Positions 40,100 through 49,728 of a stretch of DNA of 64,000 bases are shown in pieces. The notes beneath the pieces are model-generated. The model ran no database searches and was not told the DNA's origin. It saw nothing but the letters and a program-made list of their open reading frames with translations. This DNA is from Salmonella enterica subsp. diarizonae. GTDB lineage: Bacteria; Pseudomonadota; Gammaproteobacteria; Enterobacterales; Enterobacteriaceae. The stretch spans positions 338,754-402,753 of the forward strand of contig NZ_VXJV01000006.1 in the NCBI RefSeq assembly GCF_008692785.1, given 5' to 3'. Numbering within the stretch: the first letter of the stretch is position 1; every line of letters starts with the position of its first letter. The translations under genes and the position numbers were made by a program.

Positions 40100-41005
40100 T
40101 TAGTTCTCCCTGGAAACCGCTGATTTTTTCAATAGCCACTCGCGAAAGACCTGAAGATGACAGGACTCCGTTTTATCTTCGCGCCAGGTCATGATAAACC
40201 GATTCCCGGTACGTATCGGGACATCACACGGAATCACCATATCGCCATTATCCAGATCGTGCTGAATGGCAAACCGGGGCAATAGCGCCACACCCAGGTT
40301 AGAGCGCACCGCCGCGATCAGCATCGACAAGAGATCAAAACGCGGTCCTTTATTGACCTGTAGGCTGCTGACGCCTGAAAGCGCGAACCACTCCTGCCAG
40401 CCATTGATGCGCGTGCTTTGGTGCAAAAGCGTAAATTCGTTCAGTAGCTCATCAACCGCCAGCTTTTGCCGCGGCTGAGACAGTAAGCTCCCGCTGCATA
40501 CCGGCAAAATATCTTCTTCGAATAAGTATTCTCTTTCTGACCACGGAGAACAGAAGTCCTCCCGCATAATGGCGGCGTCGTACTCCCGGTTAAGAAAATC
40601 GCCAATATTGGCCAGCGAATGGATATTGACAATAATATCCGGATTTAATTTATTAAATTCACGTAAGTTCGGGATTAGCCAGTGGGTACTAAAAGTGGGA
40701 TTTACCGCCAGTTCGATAACCTGAACGGTAGGTTGCCAGGTCATAATAGAGTTTGTATCTCGCTCCAGTTTGTTAAGCGTTTCTTTAACGATACTCAGAT
40801 AATGCTTTCCGGCAGCATTTAAAAAAATCCTTTTTTTGGCATGATTAAATAATGAGGTATGCAAAAATTCTTCCAGCGCATTCACTTGTCTGAACACCGC
40901 ACTCTGCGTTAGCGCCAGCTCCTCGGCTGCCCGGGTATAACTTTCGTGACGCGCGACTACTTCGAAGGTTACCAGCAATTCAGTCTTGGGTATTTTTCCT
41001 CTCAT
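40100..41005 (-). CDS. LysR-family transcriptional regulator
   Basis: A 301-residue regulator with an N-terminal winged helix-turn-helix (LLVTFEVVARHESYTRAAEELALTQSAVFRQVNALEEFL) and a periplasmic-binding-like effector domain. It resembles the GcvA/AmpR group. The start at 41005 (MRGKIPKTELL) is preferred; one four codons upstream is possible (41017). It is transcribed toward the catabolic operon end. It probably controls the island, but its own promoter is not divergent to the glm operon, so the target site is not obvious. Effector unknown. Confidence 0.88.
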   Translation of the reverse strand: MRGKIPKTELLVTFEVVARHESYTRAAEELALTQSAVFRQVNALEEFLHTSLFNHAKKRIFLNAAGKHYLSIVKETLNKLERDTNSIMTWQPTVQVIELAVNPTFSTHWLIPNLREFNKLNPDIIVNIHSLANIGDFLNREYDAAIMREDFCSPWSEREYLFEEDILPVCSGSLLSQPRQKLAVDELLNEFTLLHQSTRINGWQEWFALSGVSSLQVNKGPRFDLLSMLIAAVRSNLGVALLPRFAIQHDLDNGDMVIPCDVPIRTGNRFIMTWREDKTESCHLQVFREWLLKKSAVSREN

Positions 41006-41360
41006 AACGTCTTCCATATGCAGCGTACAAAAAAAAGTTTAAATAATAAAATTAATATAGCCACTCAGATTCCCACTGAGAGTTATATTTTATTTCCTCT
41101 ATAAATTTCATTGACCCATCCCATGTTTCAGACATACTGGTGGCGATCAAATATTAACCAATAATACGCAACTACAGCAATAAACACAATTTAAACGTGA
41201 TTAATTGCGAACGGATAGTGTCAATAAGTTCTTAATAATTTCTCAAGTTAACCTGTCTCAACCTGAAAAAGTTCATGTAGTTTATAAAACACTTTCTCTA
41301 ATACTTCAGGAAAATAATACCAGTGTTCTTATTAGCAAAAAGAGATGTTTTATTACATCG
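41006..41360. other. Intergenic region between the LysR and PocR-like genes
   Basis: About 355 AT-rich bases upstream of the LysR gene and downstream of the PocR-like gene, which are transcribed in the same direction. I see a likely promoter region for the LysR gene, but no defined operator, RNA or repeat. Confidence 0.5.
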
Positions 41361-42248
41361 TTAAACAAGCGATTTACGCCGGCGGTACATCTGGGGAGAC
41401 ATGTGATAGGTAGCATGAAAAACACGGCAAAAATAACTGGTTTGCGCGTATTGCAGCTTTCTGGCGATATTATCGATGGTCTGATCGGTATGACAAAGTA
41501 ACTCACCGGCGCGCTGCATTCGTCTTTGATTAACCCAGGTTTTAAAGTTTATACCCTGCCGTTTTTTAAAGAAACGGCTAAAATAGTTCGGACTCAGACA
41601 AACATACGCGGCCACAGATTCAAGCGTCAATTCGCTATAGAGGTTATCTTCAATATAACGCAATGCGGCAACGCGTTTTTTCTCATGTCGGGAAAGAGAA
41701 TGATCCGCCTCAGTTACCGCTATCAGATTTTCCTGAGCATCGGCATCACTATTTGACGAGAGAGAGTTAATGACAAAACTGAGTAAATTTACCGCCGCCG
41801 TCAAACGATTATTATCAATGATCTTTAGATTCTGCCATACACGGTTTAAGAGCGCGTCATTCTCCCAGTCAGCAATATTCATCAAATCAATAGCCCTGTA
41901 CTCCTGATATTTTACCCGCACCTTACCACAAAGAATAAAACCGCAAACCTGCTGATTGTCCACTAACGGAACAGCGAAAAAGCTTAATCCGGCATAACAG
42001 TTCAGGATCTGCGGTTTTGCCATATGTAAAGCGTGCCAGGCGCAATATCTGTCGCATTGCTGGCAATATTGCGCGTAATCATCATGAGCGCGCATCAGGG
42101 CGCAAAACGGATTGCAGACCATATTTTCGGCCTGCGTTTTCCCGTTAATATCAACAACGAAAGTGGTAAAGTCAGTCGCCGCAGTAAAAAGCCTGGCGAG
42201 GGTATAAAAACGTTGTAAATAGCGTTCCTGACGACATGGCAGTGACAT
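41361..42248 (-). CDS. PocR-like AraC-family regulator
   Basis: A 295-residue regulator. The N-terminal part (about residues 10-150) is a PocR-type sensor with a cysteine-rich core: NPFCALMR, YCQQCDRYCAWHALHM and LNCYAGLSFFAVPL. The C-terminus is an AraC double helix-turn-helix (SELTLESVAAYVCLSPNYFSRFFKKR, then TIDNIARKLQYAQTSYFCRVF). PocR itself activates the cob/pdu B12-linked genes of Salmonella. A PocR relative beside a B12-dependent glutamate mutase operon suggests control of that operon by its substrate or a related small molecule. It is the last island gene before the sucD terminator. Confidence 0.87.
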   Translation of the reverse strand: MSLPCRQERYLQRFYTLARLFTAATDFTTFVVDINGKTQAENMVCNPFCALMRAHDDYAQYCQQCDRYCAWHALHMAKPQILNCYAGLSFFAVPLVDNQQVCGFILCGKVRVKYQEYRAIDLMNIADWENDALLNRVWQNLKIIDNNRLTAAVNLLSFVINSLSSNSDADAQENLIAVTEADHSLSRHEKKRVAALRYIEDNLYSELTLESVAAYVCLSPNYFSRFFKKRQGINFKTWVNQRRMQRAGELLCHTDQTIDNIARKLQYAQTSYFCRVFHATYHMSPQMYRRRKSLV

Positions 42249-42380
42249 ACGTATTCCCCGGCAATGGCTCGACTAAAGGCAATAATATGCCGTATTGTCT
42301 CTCAGGGAAAAATGATGCTTTTCGCAAAAAATAATACCTTTTAAACAAAACAACATGAGTCGCAGGCAAGACATCGCCAT

Positions 42381-42455
42381 AAAAAAGGCCACCGCAAAGG
42401 TGGCCAACCATGTCGAAAACGGACATTTATCTGTTCCCTCAGGAACAGCGAGTTT
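42381..42455 (-). ncRNA. sdhX: 3' UTR of sdhCDAB-sucABCD with terminator; candidate SdhX small RNA
   Basis: After the sucD stop the minus strand carries TGTTCCTGAGGGAACA (small hairpin) and then the strong terminator GGCCACC-TTTGC-GGTGGCC-TTTTTT. In E. coli and Salmonella the 3' end of this mRNA is processed to the Hfq-binding regulator SdhX, which targets ackA and others. The position and terminator shape match, but the exact processed 5' end cannot be read from sequence. Confidence 0.7.
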
Positions 42456-43325
42456 TTATTTTATAATTGCTTTCAGCGCTTCACCGATATCGGCCAGGCT
42501 GCGAACGGTTTTCACGCCTGCGGCTTCCAGCGCGGCGAATTTTTCATCCGCAGTGCCTTTACCACCCGCAATGATGGCGCCCGCGTGGCCCATACGCTTG
42601 CCTTTCGGCGCGGTGACGCCCGCGATATAACCGACAACCGGCTTGGTGACGTGATCTTTAATGTACGCCGCCGCCTCTTCTTCCGCGCTACCGCCGATCT
42701 CGCCGATCATCACGATTGCTTCAGTCTGCGGATCTTCCTGGAACAGCTTCAGGATATCAATGAAGTTAGAGCCCGGAATCGGGTCGCCGCCGATACCCAC
42801 ACAGGTAGACTGGCCGAAACCGTAATCGGTGGTCTGCTTAACCGCTTCATAGGTCAGCGTACCGGAACGGGAAACGATACCCACTTTACCCGGCTGGTGA
42901 ATGTGACCCGGCATGATGCCGATTTTGCATTCGCCCGGGGTGATAACGCCTGGACAGTTCGGGCCGATCATGCGTACGCCAGCTTCATCCAGCTTCACCT
43001 TCACGGTCAACATATCCAGCGTCGGGATACCTTCGGTGATGGTGATAATCAGTTTGATGCCCGCATCGATCGCTTCCAGAATGGAGTCTTTGCAGAACGG
43101 CGCCGGAACGTAGATAACGGTGGCGGTTGCGCCGGTCGCTTCTACCGCTTCGCGGACGGTGTTGAACACCGGCAGACCCAAATGCGTGGTGCCGCCTTTA
43201 CCTGGCGTCACGCCGCCCACCATCTGCGTACCGTAAGCGATCGCCTGCTCGGAGTGGAACGTCCCCTGGCTACCGGTAAAGCCCTGACAGATAACCCTGG
43301 TGTTTTTATCGATTAAAACGGACAT
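42456..43325 (-). CDS. sucD: Succinyl-CoA synthetase alpha subunit
   Basis: A 289-residue subunit that binds CoA and carries the phosphohistidine intermediate in [12 protein letters not shown] (His near 247). An N-terminal Rossmann CoA-binding region begins [18 protein letters not shown], and GIGGDPIPG is intact. It is the last gene of sdhCDAB-sucABCD and overlaps sucC by one base. It makes succinate and ATP from succinyl-CoA. Confidence 0.97.
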   Translation of the reverse strand: MSVLIDKNTRVICQGFTGSQGTFHSEQAIAYGTQMVGGVTPGKGGTTHLGLPVFNTVREAVEATGATATVIYVPAPFCKDSILEAIDAGIKLIITITEGIPTLDMLTVKVKLDEAGVRMIGPNCPGVITPGECKIGIMPGHIHQPGKVGIVSRSGTLTYEAVKQTTDYGFGQSTCVGIGGDPIPGSNFIDILKLFQEDPQTEAIVMIGEIGGSAEEEAAAYIKDHVTKPVVGYIAGVTAPKGKRMGHAGAIIAGGKGTADEKFAALEAAGVKTVRSLADIGEALKAIIK

Positions 43326-44491
43326 TATTTCCCCTCCACTGCGGCAACAACCTGCTGAGCTGCATCCGTCAGACTTTTCGCTGCAATAATATTCAGGCCG
43401 CTGTCAGCCAGTTTCTTCGCGCCGAGTTCGGCGTTATTGCCTTCCAGACGAACCACCACCGGAACATTAACGCCCACTTCTTCCACCGCACCGATGATAC
43501 CGTCGGCAATCAGGTCACAACGGACGATACCGCCGAAGATGTTAACCAGAACCGCTTTCACGTTGTCATCCGAGAGGATGATTTTAAACGCTTCGGTTAC
43601 GCGCTCTTTGGTCGCGCCGCCACCAACGTCAAGGAAGTTAGCCGGTTCGCCGCCATGCAGCTTAACGATGTCCATGGTGCCCATCGCCAGGCCCGCGCCG
43701 TTAACCATGCAACCGATGTTGCCGTCCAGCGCGACGTAGTTCAGTTCCCACTGCGCCGCCTGGGCTTCACGCGGGTCTTCCTGCGACTGGTCGCGCATTT
43801 CACGCAGATCCGGCTGGCGGAACAGCGCGTTGCCGTCAGCGCCCAGCTTGCCGTCGAGGCAAATCAGATCGCCCTGCTTAGTGATAACCAGCGGATTGAT
43901 TTCGATTAGCGCCAGGTCGCGCTCAAGGAAAATGGTTGCCAGGCCCATAAAGATTTTGGTGAACTGCTGCACCAGTTTACCTTCCAGCCCCAGTTTGAAC
44001 GCCAGTTCACGCCCCTGATAAGGCATCGGGCCGGTTAGCGGATCGAGCGCAACTTTGTGGATCAGGTGCGGGGTTTCCTCCGCGACTTTTTCGATCTCCA
44101 CGCCGCCTTCGGTAGATGCCATAAAGACCACGCGACGGGAACTACGGTCAACAACCGCGCCGAGATACAGTTCTTTGCCGATATCGGTCGCCGCTTCAAC
44201 CAGAATCTGGTTTACCGGTTGGCCATTAGCGTCTGTTTGATAGGTCACCAGACGTTTGCCCAGCCAGTTTTCCGCAAAGGCGCGAATGTCCTCTTTGCTG
44301 TTTACCACCTTCACACCGCCCGCTTTGCCGCGGCCGCCAGCGTGAACCTGACATTTCACTACCCACGGGCCGGCGCCGATTTTAGACGCGGCTTCTTCGG
44401 CTTCACGCGGAGTAGTACAGGCATAACCCACCGGCGCCGGTAAGCCATAGCGGGCAAAAAGTTGTTTTGCCTGATATTCATGTAAGTTCAT
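43325..44491 (-). CDS. sucC: Succinyl-CoA synthetase beta subunit
   Basis: A 388-residue ATP-grasp subunit: [20 protein letters not shown] at the start, ATP-site segments [15 protein letters not shown] and EINPLV, and the phosphate-binding [14 protein letters not shown] and [10 protein letters not shown] near residues 285-330. It pairs with SucD. It is separated from sucB by a 137-base spacer holding a BIME. Confidence 0.97.
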   Translation of the reverse strand: MNLHEYQAKQLFARYGLPAPVGYACTTPREAEEAASKIGAGPWVVKCQVHAGGRGKAGGVKVVNSKEDIRAFAENWLGKRLVTYQTDANGQPVNQILVEAATDIGKELYLGAVVDRSSRRVVFMASTEGGVEIEKVAEETPHLIHKVALDPLTGPMPYQGRELAFKLGLEGKLVQQFTKIFMGLATIFLERDLALIEINPLVITKQGDLICLDGKLGADGNALFRQPDLREMRDQSQEDPREAQAAQWELNYVALDGNIGCMVNGAGLAMGTMDIVKLHGGEPANFLDVGGGATKERVTEAFKIILSDDNVKAVLVNIFGGIVRCDLIADGIIGAVEEVGVNVPVVVRLEGNNAELGAKKLADSGLNIIAAKSLTDAAQQVVAAVEGK

Positions 44492-44524
44492 GTGTTCTGT
44501 CCATCCTTCAGGTAATCGTTATCT

Positions 44525-44611
44525 TTAGACCTGTAGGCCTGAAAGCTGCGCGCCATCAGGCAACCGTCGCCGGATGGCGGCGTGAACGCCTTATCCGGCC
44601 TACAGGTAGCA
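44525..44611. repeat. BIME between sucB and sucC
   Basis: REP units TGTAGGCCTGAAAGCTGCGC, CATCAGGCAA, CGCCGGATGGCGGCGTGAACG and CTTATCCGGCCTACAGG alternate in opposite orientations. A repetitive element at this place in the suc operon is known in enterics; it likely affects mRNA processing. Confidence 0.88.
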
Positions 44612-44628
44612 GGTGATGCTCTTGTTGA

Positions 44629-45849
44629 CTACACGTCCAGCAGCAGACGGGTCGGATCTTCCAGCAACTCTTTGATGGTGACCAGGAAACCCACGGATTC
44701 GCGACCATCGATCAGGCGATGATCGTAAGAGAGCGCCAGGTACATCATCGGCAGAATTTCCACCTTGCCATCCACCGCCATCGGCCTGTCTTTAATGGCG
44801 TGCATTCCCAGAATCGCGCTCTGCGGCGGGTTGATGATCGGGGTAGACATCAGCGAACCGAATACGCCGCCGTTGGTAATGGTAAAGTTACCGCCGGTCA
44901 GGTCTTCTACGGTCAGCTTGCCGTCGCGGCCTTTGACGGCCAGTTCTTTAATTTTCTTCTCGATGTCAGCCATGCCCAGCGTATCCACGTCACGCAGTAC
45001 CGGCGTGACCAGGCCGCGCGGCGTAGACACCGCCATGCTCACATCAAAGTAATTGTGGTACACCACGTCATCGCCGTCGATAGAGGCGTTCACTTCCGGA
45101 TAACGTTTCAGCGCTTCAACTACCGCTTTCACGTAGAAGGACATAAAGCCCAGGCGGATGCCGTGACGTTTTTCAAACACTTCGCCGTACTGCTTACGCA
45201 AATCCATAATCGGCTTCATGTTGACTTCATTGAAGGTCGTCAGCATAGCGGTAGAGTTTTTCGCTTCCAGCAGACGCTCGGCCACGCGCTTACGCAGGCG
45301 GGTCATCGGCACGCGTTTTTCGCTGCGCGCGCCCAGAGCCGGTTGTGCTGCAGGTTCAACAGCAGGCGCTTTAGACTCGTCTTTCGCTGGTGCTTTCGCC
45401 AGATGTTTTTCCACATCTTCACGGGTAATACGGCCGCCGACGCCGGTCCCTTTGATAGCGCTGGCTTCCAGATTGTGTTCAGCCAGCAGGCGACGGATCG
45501 CCGGGCTGAGCGCATCATTGTTTTGTTCTTCCAGCGACGCCTGCTGACGCTGTGCCGGCGTAGACGCTTTCTCTTCAGATTTCGCGCTGGTCTCTTTACC
45601 CGCGCTGTTGCCTTCACGCAGGCGACCGAGGATCTGGCGAGAGGTGACAGTAGTCCCCTCCTCTTCCAGAACCGCATCCAGAATGCCGTCCGCTGATGCC
45701 GGTACTTCCAGTACCACTTTGTCAGTTTCGATTTCTACCAGCACTTCGTCACGAACAACCGCATCGCCCGGTTTTTTATGCCAGGTGGCGACGGTCGCGT
45801 CCGCTACGGACTCAGGCAGGTCGGGAACAAGAATATCTACGCTACTCAT
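44629..45849 (-). CDS. sucB: Dihydrolipoyl succinyltransferase (E2 of 2-oxoglutarate dehydrogenase)
   Basis: A 406-residue E2 core subunit. An N-terminal lipoyl domain has its modified lysine in [13 protein letters not shown] (Lys44). A Ala/Lys/Glu linker is followed by a peripheral subunit-binding domain ([38 protein letters not shown] region) and a C-terminal catalytic domain with [13 protein letters not shown]. It transfers succinyl groups to CoA. It is downstream of sucA with a 14-base gap. Confidence 0.97.
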   Translation of the reverse strand: MSSVDILVPDLPESVADATVATWHKKPGDAVVRDEVLVEIETDKVVLEVPASADGILDAVLEEEGTTVTSRQILGRLREGNSAGKETSAKSEEKASTPAQRQQASLEEQNNDALSPAIRRLLAEHNLEASAIKGTGVGGRITREDVEKHLAKAPAKDESKAPAVEPAAQPALGARSEKRVPMTRLRKRVAERLLEAKNSTAMLTTFNEVNMKPIMDLRKQYGEVFEKRHGIRLGFMSFYVKAVVEALKRYPEVNASIDGDDVVYHNYFDVSMAVSTPRGLVTPVLRDVDTLGMADIEKKIKELAVKGRDGKLTVEDLTGGNFTITNGGVFGSLMSTPIINPPQSAILGMHAIKDRPMAVDGKVEILPMMYLALSYDHRLIDGRESVGFLVTIKELLEDPTRLLLDV

Positions 45850-45863
45850 TATTTATCCTTTAT

Positions 45864-48665
45864 TTAATCGACGTTCAGCGCGTCATTAACCAGATCTTGT
45901 TGCTGTTTCTGGTGAACGGACATATACCCTACCGCCGGAGAGGCGGAGGCCGGGCGACCTGCGTAACGCAGAGCGGCCCCAAACGGAATAACTTCACGGA
46001 AATGATGCTGACTGCAGTACCATGCGCCCTGGTTGAGCGGCTCTTCCTGGCACCAGACAAAATCATGGACGTGAGCGTATGGTTGCAGCGCTTCCTGCAC
46101 CGCTTTATGCGGGAACGGATAGAGCTGCTCGATGCGCACGATAGCAACATCTTTTTGATCGTTTTTACGCCGTTGTTCCAGCAGGTCGTAATAAACCTTA
46201 CCAGAACACATTACCACGCGTTTTACGGCTTTAGGGTCCAGCTCGTCAATTTCGCCAATGGCCGGCTGGAAGGAACCGTTAGCCAGTTCATCAAGCGTGG
46301 AGACTGCCAGCGGGTGACGCAGCAGCGATTTCGGCGACATCACCACCAGCGGACGACGCATCCCGCGCAGCGCCTGACGACGCAGCATATGGTAGACCTG
46401 CGCCGGGGTGGATGGCACGCAAACCTGCATATTCTGCTCGGCGCAAAGTTGCAGGTAACGCTCCAGACGCGCGGAGGAGTGCTCCGGCCCCTGCCCTTCA
46501 TAACCGTGCGGCAACAGCATCACCAGACCGCACATCCGGCCCCATTTCTGCTCGCCGGAGGAGATGAACTGGTCAATCACCACCTGCGCGCCGTTGGCAA
46601 AATCGCCAAACTGCGCTTCCCAGATAGTCAGGGTACGTGGTTCCGCCGTGGCATAACCGTATTCAAAGGCCAGCACCGCTTCTTCAGACAGCACGGAGTC
46701 CCAGACTTTAAACTGTCCCTGACCGCTGTGAATATGCTGCAATGGCGTATACGTTGAGCCATTCGTCTGGTTGTGGATCACCGCATGACGATGGAAGAAG
46801 GTGCCGCGACCGGAGTCTTCCCCGGACAGGCGTACCGGAATGCCTTCATCTACCAGAGTGGCGTAAGCCAGATTTTCCGCGCCGCCCCAGTCAAACAATT
46901 TCTCGCCTGCCGCCATTGCCTGACGGTCGCCATAAATTTTCGCCACACGGGACTGCATTTCAATAGCTTCCGGCACGGTGCTGATACGTTTTGCCAGCTC
47001 CTGCAGGCGCTTCATTTCTACCTTGTTCGGGTATGCTTCATCCCATTCGTGGTTTAGATACGGCGACCAGGTGAACGAGTGCATATTCATCGGACGCCAC
47101 TCTTTCACCACGCATTCGCCCGCATCCAGCGCATCGCGATAGAGGTTGACCATTTCGGTGGCGTCTTCGAGCGTTGCGACCTTATCAGCTTCCAGTTTGT
47201 CGGCGTAGATTTTACGCGGCGTCGGATGCTTTTTGATTTTCTGGTACATCAGCGGCTGGGTTGCGCTTGGCTCGTCGGCTTCGTTGTGACCGTGACGGCG
47301 GTAGCACACCAGATCGATAAAGACATCGCGTTTAAAGGTGTTACGGAAGTCCAGCGCCAGACGGGTCACAAAAGCGACAGCTTCCGGATCGTCCGCGTTG
47401 ACGTGGAAAATGGGTGCCTGGACCATTTTACCGATATCGGTGCAGTAAGGCGTTGAACGCGCATCCAGCGGGTTAGAGGTGGTAAAACCAACCTGGTTGT
47501 TGATAACGATACGTACCGTACCGCCCACTTCGTAACCGCGCGCTTTCGACATGTTCAGAGTTTCCTGAACCACGCCCTGGCCGGTCACCGCGGCGTCGCC
47601 GTGAATGGTGATCGGCAACACTTTGTTGCTGCTCGGTTCGTCCAGTCTATCCAGACGGGCACGCACGGAACCCATCACCACCGGGCTAACAATTTCCAGG
47701 TGCGATGGGTTAAACGCCAGCGCCAGGTGAACCAGACCGCCTTCGGTTTCGATATCTGACGAGAAGCCCATGTGATACTTCACGTCGCCGGTACCAAGAT
47801 GTTCTTTATGCTTACCAGCAAACTCGTCGAACAGATCCTGCGGTTTTTTACCCAAGACGTTGATTAGCACGTTCAGACGACCACGGTGCGCCATCCCCAG
47901 CACCACTTCGCGAGTGCCGCTGTTACCCGCATGGCGAACCATCTCTTTCAGCATGGGTACCAGAGCATCCCCCCCCTCCAGCGAGAAACGTTTCGCTCCG
48001 GGGAATTTGGCACCCAGGTAACGTTCCAGTCCTTCAGCGGCAGTCAGTTCGTTCAGGAAGCGTTTTTTCTCGTCAGCGCTAAAGGCCGCGCGACCGGATT
48101 CAATGCGCTGTTGGATCCAGCGTTTCTCTTCGGTGCTGGTGATGTGCATATACTCAGCGCCAATCGGGCCGCAGTAGGTCTGTTTGAGCGCTTCGAGCAG
48201 CTCGCCCAGCTTCATCGTCTCTTTGCCGCTGGCAAAGGAGCCAACATTGAAGGTTTCCTGGAAATCGGCCTCGGTCAAATCATGGAAAGAAGGGTCCAGA
48301 TCCGCCACGCGTTCTTGTTTCCACAGTCCCAGCGGATCGAGGTTTGCATGCTGATGGCCACGGAAACGATAAGCGTTGATAAGCTGCAGGACTTTAACCT
48401 GCTTCACATTGGTGTCAGGGTCGGAAATCGTAGAAGAGTAACGTGAGCCAGCCAACGCCTGCCGCCGGAAATATTCACGTGTTTTTGAATGGAGTTGATC
48501 CGGTTTGACTCCGGTACCAGGTAACTGCTGGAACGTCAAACGCCAGTTAGCGTCTACCGAGTCAGGATCGGTTAAGAAGTCTTCATAGAGCTGTTCTATC
48601 CAGCTCTGATTCGAACCAGAGAGGTAAGAAGAGTCCAACCAGGCTTTCAAAGCGCTGTTCTGCAT
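45864..48665 (-). CDS. sucA: 2-oxoglutarate dehydrogenase E1
   Basis: A 933-residue thiamine diphosphate enzyme that decarboxylates 2-oxoglutarate and passes the succinyl group to SucB. Landmarks are MAHRGRLNVLINVLGK, the ThDP-binding GDAAVTGQGVVQETLN, and VCYRRHGHNEADEPSATQP. Full length matches E. coli. It is the first suc gene in the sdh-suc transcript, 330 bases after sdhB. A diverged ERIC-like element lies in that gap. Confidence 0.97.
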   Translation of the reverse strand: MQNSALKAWLDSSYLSGSNQSWIEQLYEDFLTDPDSVDANWRLTFQQLPGTGVKPDQLHSKTREYFRRQALAGSRYSSTISDPDTNVKQVKVLQLINAYRFRGHQHANLDPLGLWKQERVADLDPSFHDLTEADFQETFNVGSFASGKETMKLGELLEALKQTYCGPIGAEYMHITSTEEKRWIQQRIESGRAAFSADEKKRFLNELTAAEGLERYLGAKFPGAKRFSLEGGDALVPMLKEMVRHAGNSGTREVVLGMAHRGRLNVLINVLGKKPQDLFDEFAGKHKEHLGTGDVKYHMGFSSDIETEGGLVHLALAFNPSHLEIVSPVVMGSVRARLDRLDEPSSNKVLPITIHGDAAVTGQGVVQETLNMSKARGYEVGGTVRIVINNQVGFTTSNPLDARSTPYCTDIGKMVQAPIFHVNADDPEAVAFVTRLALDFRNTFKRDVFIDLVCYRRHGHNEADEPSATQPLMYQKIKKHPTPRKIYADKLEADKVATLEDATEMVNLYRDALDAGECVVKEWRPMNMHSFTWSPYLNHEWDEAYPNKVEMKRLQELAKRISTVPEAIEMQSRVAKIYGDRQAMAAGEKLFDWGGAENLAYATLVDEGIPVRLSGEDSGRGTFFHRHAVIHNQTNGSTYTPLQHIHSGQGQFKVWDSVLSEEAVLAFEYGYATAEPRTLTIWEAQFGDFANGAQVVIDQFISSGEQKWGRMCGLVMLLPHGYEGQGPEHSSARLERYLQLCAEQNMQVCVPSTPAQVYHMLRRQALRGMRRPLVVMSPKSLLRHPLAVSTLDELANGSFQPAIGEIDELDPKAVKRVVMCSGKVYYDLLEQRRKNDQKDVAIVRIEQLYPFPHKAVQEALQPYAHVHDFVWCQEEPLNQGAWYCSQHHFREVIPFGAALRYAGRPASASPAVGYMSVHQKQQQDLVNDALNVD

Positions 48666-48789
48666 CGTGATCCCTTAAGCATTCGTATGCTTACTTCGCC
48701 GTGGATACTAACCACGCATACGCCGTATGCGTGCCGGGGTTCACTTGTTGCGGACTGTCGTGTCATCTGCGTCCGCTAAGGAACCTTTA

Positions 48790-48946
48790 AAAACTGTCTA
48801 ATAATCGTCATCGTTCAGGCTGCGACTGCGTTGCGCCCCTCACTCACGCCGGTCACATAGTTAACTATGCACCCGAAGATTCGTTCCGTTTGCGCCTGGT
48901 CTCGCGCTGAACATCTCGATTATTGTTATCAATATGGCAGTTTTTA
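48790..48946. repeat. ERIC/IRU-like palindromic element between sdhB and sucA
   Basis: An imperfect inverted repeat of about 155 bases: outer arms AAACTGTCTAATAATCGTCA near the left end and TTGTTATCAATATGGCAGTT near the right. The inner part is like the ERIC core (GGCTGCGACTGCGTTGCGCC, CCTCACTCACGCCGGTCAC, GAAGATTCGTTCCGTTTGCG) around a perfect 14-bp palindrome CATAGTTAACTATG at 48856-48869. It would fold into a long stem in the sdh-suc mRNA. I judge it a diverged ERIC from remembered consensus, not from a search. Confidence 0.75.
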
Positions 48947-48995
48947 GAGATTTCCTGCACGACCGGGGAATCTCTTCCCCGGCAACTACAACTAC

Positions 48996-49712
48996 TTATG
49001 CGCTACGCTGCAACAGCATCGACTTAATATGACCGATAGCGCGCGTCGGGTTCAGCCCCTTAGGACATACACTGACGCAGTTCATAATGCTGTGACAGCG
49101 GAATACGCTGAATGCATCGCTCATCCCTTCCAGACGACTGTCGGTCTCGGTATCACGGCTGTCGATCAGGAATCGATACGCCGCGAGCAGACCCGCCGGA
49201 CCGATAAACTTATCCGGATTCCACCAGAATGACGGGCAGGATGTTGAGCAACAGGCGCAAAGAATACATTCATACAGCCCATCGAGTTTTTCACGCTGCT
49301 CCGGCATCTGTAAATGCTCACGAGCCGGTGGATTTTGCCCATTATTCAATAAGTAAGGCTTAATCTTCTCATATTGTGCGTAGAATTGCCCCATGTCTAC
49401 TACCAAATCGCGGATCACCGGCAAACCGGGTAGCGGGCGAATCACCATCTTCTTACCTGGCTGATTCAGCGCCGAAATGGGGGTGATACAGGCCAACCCA
49501 TTCTTACCGTTCATATTCAAACCATCAGAACCACATACACCTTCGCGGCAGGAACGGCGGAAAGAAAGGCTGGGATCTTTTTCTTTAAGCTGGATTAACG
49601 CATCCAGCAGCATCATGTCACGCCCTTCTTCGCCTTCCAGGGTGTAATCCTGCATACGCGGAGCGTTATCGACATCCGGGTTATAACGATAAATCGAAAA
49701 TTCGAGTTTCAT
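48996..49712 (-). CDS. sdhB: Succinate dehydrogenase iron-sulfur subunit
   Basis: A 238-residue subunit carrying three iron-sulfur clusters: 2Fe-2S in SCREGVCGSDGLNMNG plus the later Cys, 4Fe-4S in CILCACCSTSCPS, and 3Fe-4S/4Fe-4S cysteines in CHSIMNCVSVCPKGLNP. The start at 49712 uses the second of two adjacent Met codons to match the family. It transfers electrons from SdhA to quinone in complex II. Confidence 0.97.
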   Translation of the reverse strand: MKLEFSIYRYNPDVDNAPRMQDYTLEGEEGRDMMLLDALIQLKEKDPSLSFRRSCREGVCGSDGLNMNGKNGLACITPISALNQPGKKMVIRPLPGLPVIRDLVVDMGQFYAQYEKIKPYLLNNGQNPPAREHLQMPEQREKLDGLYECILCACCSTSCPSFWWNPDKFIGPAGLLAAYRFLIDSRDTETDSRLEGMSDAFSVFRCHSIMNCVSVCPKGLNPTRAIGHIKSMLLQRSA

Positions 49713-49728
49713 CATCCTGTCTCCGCAA

